Notes under the pieces: generated by a model
What the model was told of the DNA's origin: nothing
The model's database searches: none
The model's input: the letters and a program-made list of their open reading frames with translations, nothing else
DNA from: Acidimicrobiales bacterium
GTDB lineage: Bacteria > Actinomycetota > Acidimicrobiia > Acidimicrobiales > Aldehydirespiratoraceae
Direction: 5' to 3'
NCBI GenBank assembly: GCA_022425325.1
Contig: JAKMFW010000026.1
Location: 23,300 to 87,299 of the forward strand
DNA: 64,000 nucleotides
Program-made: the position numbers and the translations under genes
Part shown: piece by piece, positions 41,661 to 49,829 of the stretch
How the letters are laid out: each line of letters begins with the position of its first letter
How positions within the stretch are numbered: the stretch's first letter is position 1

Positions 41661-42488
41661 CTAACCGAGGGCGATCAGTGATGTGCCGGCAAGCACGCCA
41701 GCGATCCCGACACCCTGCCACCACCGGAGCGGATGCCCGAGGAAGCGGTACATCAGGTAGGCGCTCACGGCCGGGAACAGCGACCCGGTCACCCCGACGA
41801 TGGCGAGGTCGTAGCGCTGGGTGCCGTACACGTAACTCAGCAGCGCCAAGCCACCGAAGACACCGCCCACCGCACCGGCCGGCAGGTCGCGACGAGGAAC
41901 GAGCACCGGCAGCCCCATGATCGCCGCGACGATCACGGCGACGATCAGGCTCGAGAACCGGTTGGCCACGACCGACCACATGCCCGACGCTTCGCTGGTC
42001 AACCCACCCAGGAGCGTGCCGATGCCGTAGAGGGTGCCGGCCATCAGGCCCCAACGAAGGCCGACCCAGACCCGATCCCCGAGGTCGGGAGAGATCGTGG
42101 TCAACAGCAACGAGACGATGGCGACACCGACACCGACCCAGACGAGAGCGGACGGCCGGGCCCCGTCGACGACATCGTAGAAGAGGGGCCACAGCGCGAT
42201 CTGCAGCGCGATCAACGGCGCCACGATGCCAACCGACGACCGCTGGATCCCGGTGAAGTAGAAGACCAGGGCGAACGCCATGAGCACACCGGACCCAGCG
42301 CCCAACACCATGTCGCGGCCGGTGAGGTCTCCGGCGATGAAGACCGTGCCCACGAGCCCGACCAGGCCCGCCGAGACGAACGCCATCACCACCACGGTCA
42401 CGATGTGGGACCGCTTCGTGATCGAAACGAGGAAGAGGTCCGACAGGCCGATGAAGAGCGAGGTCAGCGACCCGAAAAGCACACCCAT
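41661..42488 (-). CDS. EamA/DMT-family transporter, second of a pair
   Basis: 275-residue protein with about ten hydrophobic helices in two EamA-like halves and C-terminal GVGIAGVLAGTSLIALG. It is similar in plan, and detectably in sequence, to the gene immediately before it (both have the internal SPxLGDRVxVGxxWGL segment), so the two probably arose by duplication. The ATG at 42488 overlaps the stop of its partner (TAATG). Two adjoining, coupled DMT proteins could form a heterodimer. They follow an M24-family gene, so a product of that enzyme may be their substrate. Confidence 0.85.
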   Translation of the reverse strand: MGVLFGSLTSLFIGLSDLFLVSITKRSHIVTVVVMAFVSAGLVGLVGTVFIAGDLTGRDMVLGAGSGVLMAFALVFYFTGIQRSSVGIVAPLIALQIALWPLFYDVVDGARPSALVWVGVGVAIVSLLLTTISPDLGDRVWVGLRWGLMAGTLYGIGTLLGGLTSEASGMWSVVANRFSSLIVAVIVAAIMGLPVLVPRRDLPAGAVGGVFGGLALLSYVYGTQRYDLAIVGVTGSLFPAVSAYLMYRFLGHPLRWWQGVGIAGVLAGTSLIALG

Positions 42489-43318
42489 TACGCGACCCCG
42501 ATCACCGCGACGCCGGCAGCACAGATGATCGCACCGAGGACCTGCCACCAGCGCATGACGTGGTCGTCGAACACGGTCGACATCACCGCCGTGATCGTCG
42601 GGGCAAGTGCGGTAATGGCGGCGATCTCGGCGAGCGACCCGCGCTGCGCACCGACGGTGAAGGCCGCAATGGCCGAGGCCCCGAGTGCCCCCGAGAAGGC
42701 GGCGCGGGAGCGCAACTGTACGGGAACGAAGACCGGCTGACGTTGGACAGTTGCCGCGACAGCGAGCGCCGCGAAGGCGGTGCAGCGTTGTACGAGGGCC
42801 GGCCACAGCCCCGAGCTCTCGGCCGTCTCCCCGAGAAAGGTGAGTGATGCGCCGAAGCAGAGGCCCGAGATCAGTCCCCACACGACACCAACCCGCACCC
42901 GGTCGCCCAACTCCGGCGACACGGTCGAGAGTGCGAGACCAGCGAAGGCGATCACTGCGCCGACAACACCGAGCGCAGGGAGCGAACCGCCGGTGGCGAG
43001 TCCCCACACGAAGGGCACGAGCGAGGCAAGGGTGGCGGCGATCGGGGCGACCACCGCCGCCGACGAAGCCGACATGCCGTGGTAGAGCGACGCCAACGCG
43101 AAGCCGATGAACGAACCAGAGCATGCGCCGAGCAGCAGGTCCCCTCCGGAGACGGTGCTGTCGACGACGAAGACGAGCAGTGCCGCCATCACGGCGCTGC
43201 CGGCGACCAGCGCCGTGGCGACGGTCGCAAGTGCGGTGGCCCGCTTGGTGATGAAGCCGCCGTGGTAGTCGGCGACACCGACCCCGAACGCAAACCAGAG
43301 CCCGAGAGCGATGGTCAT
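42488..43318 (-). CDS. EamA/DMT-family transporter, first of a pair
   Basis: 276-residue membrane protein with about ten helices. It shares with its downstream partner the layout and the SPELGDRVRVGVVWGL motif that joins the two halves. Its ATG at 43318 overlaps the M24-family stop by 4 nt (ATGA). The order enzyme, transporter, transporter with no gaps suggests that uptake or export is tied to the M24 reaction. Direction and substrate are not resolved. Confidence 0.85.
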   Translation of the reverse strand: MTIALGLWFAFGVGVADYHGGFITKRATALATVATALVAGSAVMAALLVFVVDSTVSGGDLLLGACSGSFIGFALASLYHGMSASSAAVVAPIAATLASLVPFVWGLATGGSLPALGVVGAVIAFAGLALSTVSPELGDRVRVGVVWGLISGLCFGASLTFLGETAESSGLWPALVQRCTAFAALAVAATVQRQPVFVPVQLRSRAAFSGALGASAIAAFTVGAQRGSLAEIAAITALAPTITAVMSTVFDDHVMRWWQVLGAIICAAGVAVIGVA

Positions 43319-44505
43319 CCGAGGAGGCGATCGTCGAAGGGATAGTGCGAGAGCAACTCGGTGCCGGTCTCGGTGACAAGGAGCTGCTGCTCGAGCTTCA
43401 CGCCCTCTCGGGTGTCGGGGCCACCGATGAAACTTTCGACGCAGAGGGTCATCCCTGGCTCAATCACGCCGTCGTAGCCGAACGAGCCGAAATCCTGCGC
43501 GTGGTAGAGGTACGGGTACTCCCCCGTCATTCCCACACCATGCGCCGAGAGGTAGTAGCGGTGCGGGGCATAACGCTCGGGGAGATCCCATGCCTTCTCG
43601 CTGTACCCCGCGAACGTCAGACCCGGCTCGATGATCGACAGGTTGTGATGAACCTGTTCGTGGGCGATCCGGTAGAGCTCACGCTGTTCGGCCGACGGAT
43701 CGTCAGGACCGGCGTGAAAGGTGCGTGAGTAGTCGGCGTAGTAGCCGTGGCACCCGACGACGTCGGTGTCGAACGCGATCAGTTCGTTTTCGCCGATCAC
43801 CTTCGCGCTCGTCTCCTGGAACCACGGGTTCGTGTGCTCGCCCGACGACAACAGCCGGGTCTCGATGTAGTCGCCACCCTGGGCGATCACGTGCTGATGG
43901 AACACCGACCACAGCTCGTTCTCCGAGCGGCCCGGCCGGATCTCGGCTTCCATCGCCGCCATGGCCCGCTCGGTCGCCCGCATCGACTCGATCTGACACG
44001 CAACCTCGTCCGGGGTTTTGATCGCCCGGGCCCGCTCGACGGCCTCCTGCGGATCGACGAGGTTGAGCCCAAGGTTTGCGAGCGCGATCGCGGCTCCGGC
44101 ATTGACCCGCTCGACCCCGACCGTTGCCTCGAGGCCGACCGTCTCCGCAACGAGGTCGCGAATCTCGCCGGCCCAGCAGCGCTCCACATCGGCGATTGCC
44201 TCACCGGCGGCGACGAAGGACGCCGTGGTGGCGTGGCGGACCTCGGTGATGGTCTCCAGCCCATCGGCGAGATGCAACGCACCGGTGAACTCGTAGAGCA
44301 CGACCGGGCCGTCGACGGTGACGAAGAGGTACCGCGCCGGGTTCCGGGCGGTGAAGATCTGCATATTGCGGGCACCGCTGGCGTAGCGAATGTTGACCGG
44401 GTCGGTCAGCAGGACGGCTGCGACGTCGCGCGCTGCCATCTCCGAACGAAGCCGGGCGAGCCGGCCGGCGCGCAGCGCGACCTGGTCGATCGTCGTGTCG
44501 AGCAT
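43315..44505 (-). CDS. M24-fold protein, DddP-related paralogue lacking the lyase base
   Basis: 396-residue pita-bread protein related to the DddP-like protein at 13907-15217: both share NIRYxS, HTNPWFQE/RTNPWFQE and DTDxVG patterns. The six metal ligands are kept (FDTDVVG, ADYSRTF, AHGVG, CVESF and KLEQQ). The position of the proposed DMSP-lyase base is Gly (GVGMTGEYP), and the active-site Trp is replaced (MQIF). It is thus more likely a peptidase or hydrolase than a DMSP lyase. A TAGATT hexamer 6 nt upstream of the ATG supports a leaderless start. It heads an operon with two DMT transporters. Confidence 0.82.
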   Translation of the reverse strand: MLDTTIDQVALRAGRLARLRSEMAARDVAAVLLTDPVNIRYASGARNMQIFTARNPARYLFVTVDGPVVLYEFTGALHLADGLETITEVRHATTASFVAAGEAIADVERCWAGEIRDLVAETVGLEATVGVERVNAGAAIALANLGLNLVDPQEAVERARAIKTPDEVACQIESMRATERAMAAMEAEIRPGRSENELWSVFHQHVIAQGGDYIETRLLSSGEHTNPWFQETSAKVIGENELIAFDTDVVGCHGYYADYSRTFHAGPDDPSAEQRELYRIAHEQVHHNLSIIEPGLTFAGYSEKAWDLPERYAPHRYYLSAHGVGMTGEYPYLYHAQDFGSFGYDGVIEPGMTLCVESFIGGPDTREGVKLEQQLLVTETGTELLSHYPFDDRLLG

Positions 44506-44511
44506 CGGGCG

Positions 44512-44517
44512 AATCTA
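44512..44517 (-). promoter_or_regulatory. Candidate leaderless -10 of the M24/DMT operon
   Basis: Minus-strand TAGATT, then 6 nt, then the ATG at 44505. Confidence 0.4.
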
Positions 44518-44550
44518 GCCCTGGGCCGCTCGAAGAGCCCTGAACGATTG

Positions 44551-45813
44551 TCAGTAGACGACGAGCGAGGAATCCGGGTCCGCCGGGATCGACAGTCGAT
44601 TCATCGAGACACAACCGGTCAGGCCGTTGACGAAGTCCATCCAGAGGCACTCACGCTCGAGATCGAGGCCGGCGAGGAAGTCGCTGTCGGGCGACCAGAC
44701 CGCCCGGAGGCCGTCCTTGCGGGAGTCGAGCGTGACGATCTCGCCGGACTCGACCCCGTAGAGGATCGACACGTCGTCGAGCGCAGTACCGCGACTGAGG
44801 TAGAGCCACTGACCGTCGGGGCTCATGGCGACATCACCGCCGACATCGAAGCCATCGAGCACCCACGCACGGCCGTCAGCGTCGACGATCCAGTTCTCGA
44901 TCCCGGTTGCCCCCTGTCGACGCTCGAGTCGGCGAGTGCCGTTGGTGGTCACGACATCGTGGCTCGACACCCAGACGAGGCCGCCGCGGGTGACCTCGTA
45001 GGTGCCGCCAGCGTCGGGCTGGATGAAGACACCCACACCGGCGATGACCTCGAGACTCGAGGGCAACGGCACCTCGGTGCGGGGCCGATTCTCTCCGGTG
45101 ACGTACTCGCCGAACTCGATCCCCGTGATGGTGCGGGCGACCACCACATGGTCACCGGTGTGCCGTTCGACCACCACCGAACCCGACGCCACACGAACGG
45201 CGAGGTCGAGTCGGTCAGGATCGAATCCGATTACGCCGAGTCCGTCGCGCAGCAGTGCAAGGGATCCGAGTTCACCCCCGAAATCGGTCAGTGAGGTCTC
45301 CTCGGTGACCGAGGTCAGCGAACCCGACGCCGTGTCGACGACGATCGGATGGCCGTCGGCCCCGACGAACGCAAAGCGGGGCCCTCCGCGCACGGCGTCG
45401 AGCGGTCGGATGTGGGTGTAGAGATCGTTGCCGTCGGCGTCGACCATCACCTCCAGATAGCTGCTGCTCTTCTCGAGGTCGGTCAGTGCCGCGATGTCGG
45501 CGGCGATGTCGAGTGGCGTCTCGGCACCCACACCGAGGCGCTCATCGGCTACGGGTGTAGTCACCGGGGTACGAGCATCCGGCGCCGCCGATCCTCCGCC
45601 GGAGTCGTCGCCGCCGAGACCGAACAACCACAGCAGGTACGCCAACACCGCCGCTCCGATCAGCCAACGCGGATCGAGGCGCCGATTCGACGACGAGGCG
45701 GGCGTTGCGGCTTCGCTGCGGATCGGTGCGTCGAGCGCGCGATGCCACTCGAGATCGATCTCGAGTACCTCGACGTCGGCTTGTGCCCCGCCGTCGGCTC
45801 CATCGCCGGCCAT
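44551..45813 (-). CDS. Hypothetical single-pass protein with beta-propeller-like exterior
   Basis: I do not recognise this 420-residue protein. An acidic cytoplasmic head of about 45 residues is followed by one membrane helix (LIGAAVLAYLLWLFGLG, about 50-66) and a Gly/Ser/Asp linker. The rest repeats short strands with Asp-Gly turns (VDADGND, GADGHP, DADGRA, SPDGQW), including a SPDG-x-W and WSPDSDFLA pattern like WD40/TolB-type propeller blades. A ligand-binding or scaffolding exterior domain is likely. It stands alone between the M24 gene and the MoaD-like gene, with no shared operon evident. Confidence 0.7.
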   Translation of the reverse strand: MAGDGADGGAQADVEVLEIDLEWHRALDAPIRSEAATPASSSNRRLDPRWLIGAAVLAYLLWLFGLGGDDSGGGSAAPDARTPVTTPVADERLGVGAETPLDIAADIAALTDLEKSSSYLEVMVDADGNDLYTHIRPLDAVRGGPRFAFVGADGHPIVVDTASGSLTSVTEETSLTDFGGELGSLALLRDGLGVIGFDPDRLDLAVRVASGSVVVERHTGDHVVVARTITGIEFGEYVTGENRPRTEVPLPSSLEVIAGVGVFIQPDAGGTYEVTRGGLVWVSSHDVVTTNGTRRLERRQGATGIENWIVDADGRAWVLDGFDVGGDVAMSPDGQWLYLSRGTALDDVSILYGVESGEIVTLDSRKDGLRAVWSPDSDFLAGLDLERECLWMDFVNGLTGCVSMNRLSIPADPDSSLVVY

Positions 45814-45917
45814 GGCTCTAGTACGGGCCTGACCAGCGGTGCGGATTCAGGTCGATCCGCCGAGGGTTCCGACACTGCCGGTCCCGAGTCCGACCCACGA
45901 CCGCTCCGCGCTCCGCC

Positions 45918-46163
45918 TCAGCCCCCGGTGAGCGGGGCGACGAAATAGACGACCGTGTCGGGCTGCACCTGCACGAACTCGGGTTCAGCGTGGATCTCAC
46001 CGTCGATGCCGGCAGAGGAACCGGCACGCAGCGCATCACCAAGCCCCGGGAACCGACGGTCGAGATCGTCGATGATCTGACCGACCGTGGCCCCGTCGGC
46101 CTCGACGACCGCTTCACCACCCGCAAGCGGGCGGTGTTGGGTCATGAGGTGGACGGTGGCCAC
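45918..46163 (-). CDS. MoaD/ThiS-like ubiquitin-fold protein
   Basis: 81-residue beta-grasp protein ending in the Gly-Gly tail required for adenylation and thiocarboxylation. The family motif VGQIIDDLDRRFPGL lies near 27-41 and a late VYFVAPLTGG strand precedes the tail. GTG 46163 lies 18 nt after the molybdopterin-subunit gene of the second molybdenum hydroxylase. The most natural role is sulfur carriage for molybdopterin synthesis feeding that enzyme; another sulfur-carrier use is possible. Short length but a clear family pattern. Confidence 0.78.
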   Translation of the reverse strand: MATVHLMTQHRPLAGGEAVVEADGATVGQIIDDLDRRFPGLGDALRAGSSAGIDGEIHAEPEFVQVQPDTVVYFVAPLTGG

Positions 46164-46181
46164 GGTGGTCCCGGACTCGGC

Positions 46182-48413
46182 TCAGCGGCCGTCGCCGAGC
46201 GCCTTCAGTACCTTGGGCGGCGACATCGGCAACGAGGTCATGCGGACACCCGTTGCGGCCTTGATGGCGTTGCCGATCGTCGCCATCGGCGGGACGATGC
46301 CGGTCTCACCGACACCACGAACGCCATAGGGATGCGACGGGTTCGGAACCTCGACGATGATCGTCTCGATCATCGGCAAATCCGATGCCACCGGAATCCG
46401 ATAGTCGAGGAAGCCCGGGTTCATGAGCACGCCGTCGCTCGAGAAGATGTACTCCTCGTTGAGCGCCCAGCCGATGCCTTGCACGGAGCCACCCTGCATC
46501 TGGCCCTCGACATAGCTGGGGTGGATGGCGGTGCCGGCATCCTGCACGGCCGTGTAGCGGGTGATCGTGGTCTGCCCGGTCTCCTCGTCGACCTTCACAT
46601 CGGCACAGTGCACGGCGAACGACGGACCGGCGCCGGCGGCATTGAGCGATGCCGTTGCGGTGAGCGGGCCACCGGTGCGCTTCGCCTGGGCCGTGATCGC
46701 AGCGAGCGTGAGCGGCTCACCGCCGTGGCTCGGCGATACGGCCGCGCCGTCGACCCATTCGACCTCGGCTTCGTCAACCCCCATGGTCTGCGCAGCGCGA
46801 CGGCACAGCTCGACCTTGAGCTCGCGGCAGGCTTCGACGACCGCCTTGCCGGTGGCAAAGGTGGCGCGGGAGCCCTCCGTGACGTCGGTGAAGCCGACGG
46901 CTTCGGTGTCGGCGACGACCGGGGTGATCGAGTAGACGTCGATTCCCAGCTCCTCGGCGGCCATGAGGGCCATCGAGGCGCGAGAGCCGCCGATGTCGGG
47001 GCTGCCGGTGATGACGGTGGCGGTGCCGTCCTCGTTCAGGTTGACCGTCGCCGACGACTGCTCGCCGATGTTGAACCAGAACCCGACGGCGACACCGCGA
47101 GCGGCACCCTCGGCCGGATCGGCCTGGTAGTGATCGCTGGCCTTGAGCGCTTCGAGGCATTCGACGAGGCCGATCCGTGGATGGGGCATGCCCATCGCTG
47201 TGAGGTCACCCTCGACGGCGGCATTCTTGAGTCGCAGTTCGATCGGGTCCATGCCGAGCTCGCTCGCGATGTCGTCGATGACCGACTCGATGGCGAAGGC
47301 GGCGTGCGGGGCCGACGGCGCACGGTAGGCGGCGGTCTTCGGCGTATTGGAGAGCACACCCCACGACTCGAGCTTGAGGTTGGGGAACTTGTAGCTCGCC
47401 ACCGACATCGCACCGACCATGCCGGCGAAGTCGCCGTAGGCACCGATCTGGTAGGCCATCCAGCCGTCGATGGCGGTGAGCTCACCGTCGCTGGTGGCAC
47501 CGATCTTGATGCGGAGCTTGGCGCCGGGCGCCGGACCCGACGAGCGAAGCACCTCTTCACGACTCATCACCAGCTTGACCGGACGGCCGGCCTTCTCGCT
47601 CAGGCGGGCGGCAACGGGTTCGAGGTACACCGTGGTCTTCCCACCGAAGCCGCCGCCGATCTCGGCCGGCGTGACCTTGATCCGGCTGGTTTCCCAGCCG
47701 AGCACCGCAGCGGTGATCGCACGAACCATGAAGTGGCCCTGCGACGAGGCCCACACGTTGGCCTTGCCGTCGGCGCCGGTGTCGACGACACAGGCATGGG
47801 GCTCGATGTAGCCCTGGTGGACGTGGGCACAATCGAATTCGCGCTCGATCACGATGTCGGCTGCCGCCATGGCGGCGTCGGCGTCGCCTCGCTCGAGGGG
47901 CGTGTGGGTGGCGATGTTCGATGGATCCGACGGGCCGACGAACTTCTGGTAGTTCTGCTCGTTGGCGAGTGGCGCGCCGTCGGCCATGGCCTCGTCGATG
48001 CCGAGCACGACCGGCAAGAGCTCGTACTCGACCTCGATCGCGGCGGCTGCGGCCTGCGCCTCCGCCTTGGTCGTGGCGGCGACGGCAGCGATCGCGTGGC
48101 CGTGGTACAGCACCGTGCCGCGGGCCAACACATTGATCGACACGTCGTGGTTCGAGTCGGTGATGTCGAGTGCCGGGAAGTCGTCACCGGTGACCACGGC
48201 CTTCACGCCAGGCATCGCCTCGGCCTTCGACGTATCGATCGACACAATGTTGGCGTGGGCGTGCGGCGACCGCAGGTACGCCGCGTGCAACTGGCCCGGC
48301 AGGTTGAGGTCGGCTGCGAAGCGAGCCTTGCCCACGACCTTGTCGTAGCCGTCGTGACGGATCGGGCGGGTGCCGACCCACTTGTAGGTCTTGGGATTCT
48401 CGATGGCGGTCAC
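46182..48413 (-). CDS. Xanthine dehydrogenase-family molybdopterin subunit (system 2)
   Basis: 743-residue catalytic subunit. Cofactor contacts include EIGGGFGGK near 258, the AYRAPSAPHAAFAIE loop near 365, and a C-terminal GVGETGIVPP carrying the catalytic Glu. The loop is neither CoxL form I (AYxCSFR) nor exactly form II (AYRGAGR), so CO oxidation is not indicated. GTG 48413 overlaps the 2Fe-2S subunit stop by 4 nt (GTGA). Gene order M-S-L differs from system 1 (L-M-S), so the operons are not tandem duplicates. The substrate is unknown. Confidence 0.88.
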   Translation of the reverse strand: MTAIENPKTYKWVGTRPIRHDGYDKVVGKARFAADLNLPGQLHAAYLRSPHAHANIVSIDTSKAEAMPGVKAVVTGDDFPALDITDSNHDVSINVLARGTVLYHGHAIAAVAATTKAEAQAAAAAIEVEYELLPVVLGIDEAMADGAPLANEQNYQKFVGPSDPSNIATHTPLERGDADAAMAAADIVIEREFDCAHVHQGYIEPHACVVDTGADGKANVWASSQGHFMVRAITAAVLGWETSRIKVTPAEIGGGFGGKTTVYLEPVAARLSEKAGRPVKLVMSREEVLRSSGPAPGAKLRIKIGATSDGELTAIDGWMAYQIGAYGDFAGMVGAMSVASYKFPNLKLESWGVLSNTPKTAAYRAPSAPHAAFAIESVIDDIASELGMDPIELRLKNAAVEGDLTAMGMPHPRIGLVECLEALKASDHYQADPAEGAARGVAVGFWFNIGEQSSATVNLNEDGTATVITGSPDIGGSRASMALMAAEELGIDVYSITPVVADTEAVGFTDVTEGSRATFATGKAVVEACRELKVELCRRAAQTMGVDEAEVEWVDGAAVSPSHGGEPLTLAAITAQAKRTGGPLTATASLNAAGAGPSFAVHCADVKVDEETGQTTITRYTAVQDAGTAIHPSYVEGQMQGGSVQGIGWALNEEYIFSSDGVLMNPGFLDYRIPVASDLPMIETIIVEVPNPSHPYGVRGVGETGIVPPMATIGNAIKAATGVRMTSLPMSPPKVLKALGDGR

Positions 48414-48904
48414 GTCGCGCTCCTGAGCTGTACGGCCGCTTCCTGGACGGAGCGGATGATCTTGTCGTAGCCCGTGCAGCGGCAGAGATTGCCCGCCAGG
48501 GCGTACCGGATCTCGGACTCGGTGGGATCGGGGTTGTGGTCGAGCAGTGCCTTGGCGGCCACGAGGAAGCCGGGCGTGCAGACACCGCACTGCAAGGCGG
48601 CGCCTTCGAGGAATGTCTGCTGCAACGGATGCAGATGATCGCCGTCAACCCCGTCGGCGGAGGACAGACCCTCGACCGTGAGCAGGTCACGACCCTGGGC
48701 TTCAGGGGCGAACACCAGGCATGCGCAGGTGACCTTGCCATCCATCAGGACCGAGCAGGCGCCGCAGTCGCCGGTGCCACAGCCTTCCTTGGCGCCGGTG
48801 AGCCCGAGTTCGTCGCGCAGGGCGTCGAGCAACGAGGTCCCGGGGTTTGCGAGGAAGTCGGTGTCCTCGCCGTTGACGGTGCAAGTGATGTGTGTGCGGC
48901 TCAT
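48410..48904 (-). CDS. Xanthine dehydrogenase-family 2Fe-2S subunit (system 2)
   Basis: 164-residue small subunit with both 2Fe-2S clusters: CGTGDCGAC with a following Cys (plant type), and CGVCTPGF with CRCTGY (helical type). It relays electrons between molybdopterin and FAD subunits. ATG 48904 overlaps the FAD-subunit stop by 4 nt (ATGA) and its stop overlaps the large-subunit GTG, so all three are coupled. Confidence 0.92.
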   Translation of the reverse strand: MSRTHITCTVNGEDTDFLANPGTSLLDALRDELGLTGAKEGCGTGDCGACSVLMDGKVTCACLVFAPEAQGRDLLTVEGLSSADGVDGDHLHPLQQTFLEGAALQCGVCTPGFLVAAKALLDHNPDPTESEIRYALAGNLCRCTGYDKIIRSVQEAAVQLRSAT

Positions 48905-49752
48905 GCGCGGGCCCTTTCGGCGGCGAGGACGGCGGCCCGCTTGGCGAGCACACCGGCGACCTGGACGCGGTACTCGATGGTGCCGCGCTTGTCGTTGATC
49001 GGGTTTGCCGCGGCGGAGGCCGCAGCGGCGACCTCGGCAAGGGCCGCCTCGTCGAGGCTCGAGCCGATGAGGGCCGCCTCGGCGTCAGGAACCCGCACAG
49101 CGGTGGGCGCAACGGCGCCGAGCACCACACGGGCATCGGTGCAGGTGTCGCCATCCATCGTGACGCGAACAGCGGCGCCGACGATGGCGATGTCCATCTC
49201 CGTGCGGGGAGTCATCCGGATGTACGCATCGCCGGTGTTCGCCGGCGGGTCGTCGATCTCGAACTCGACGACGAACTCACCGTCGGCGAGCGAGAGTTGG
49301 CCGGGGCCGGTAACGACATCGGCGACCGGGATGGTGCGCTCGCCGTCGGTTCCGGCGATCACCGCACGCGCGTCGGAGGCGATCATCGCCGGGACGCTGT
49401 CAGCGGCGGGCGAGCCGTTGCAGAGGTTCCCGCCCAGGCTCGATCGATTCTGGATCTGATCGGAACCGATCCAGCCGGCCCCCTCCGAGATGCCGGGAAA
49501 GACGCCGGAGAACTCACCGTTGCTGGTGAGTTCGGAGGTGGGCATGGCCGCGCCGATGGTCCAGTGGCCATTGTCGTGGGTGACCGACATCAGTCGGTCG
49601 ATGCGCTTCAGGTCGATCAGCACCGAGGGCTCAGGGCGACCCGAACGCATCTGGGGAACGACGTCGGTGGCTCCCGCGAACACCCGGGACCCGGGGTTGT
49701 CAGCAAGCAGGGTCCGTGCCTCGTCAACCGTGGTCGGGGCGGCGTACTCCAT
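48901..49752 (-). CDS. Xanthine dehydrogenase-family FAD subunit (system 2)
   Basis: 283-residue medium subunit. FAD contacts: the SRVFAGATDV region near 22-31 and SSLGGNLCNGSPAAD near 105-119. ATG 49752 has an AGAGGAAG RBS and begins MEYAAPTTVDEA, the common beginning for this family. It is the first gene of the M-S-L-MoaD operon, 77 nt after an efflux pump stop codon. Confidence 0.9.
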   Translation of the reverse strand: MEYAAPTTVDEARTLLADNPGSRVFAGATDVVPQMRSGRPEPSVLIDLKRIDRLMSVTHDNGHWTIGAAMPTSELTSNGEFSGVFPGISEGAGWIGSDQIQNRSSLGGNLCNGSPAADSVPAMIASDARAVIAGTDGERTIPVADVVTGPGQLSLADGEFVVEFEIDDPPANTGDAYIRMTPRTEMDIAIVGAAVRVTMDGDTCTDARVVLGAVAPTAVRVPDAEAALIGSSLDEAALAEVAAAASAAANPINDKRGTIEYRVQVAGVLAKRAAVLAAERARA

Positions 49753-49829
49753 CCGGCTTCCTCTCTTTCTCTGGCTGCGAACGATCGTCAGCATGCCACG
49801 CCTTGAGCGCCGAGAAAGAACCGTCGAGG

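Noticed and set aside
41661..43379. A single large minus-strand protein across both DMT transporter regions
   Set aside because: The upstream half is an Arg-rich non-membrane frame; the true product starts at ATG 42488, and a separate DMT protein is encoded in another frame upstream.
45990..48470. An open plus-strand frame of about 826 codons
   Set aside because: Antisense shadow of the second molybdopterin subunit gene; low-complexity Arg/Asp/Gly/His/Val composition and no motifs.
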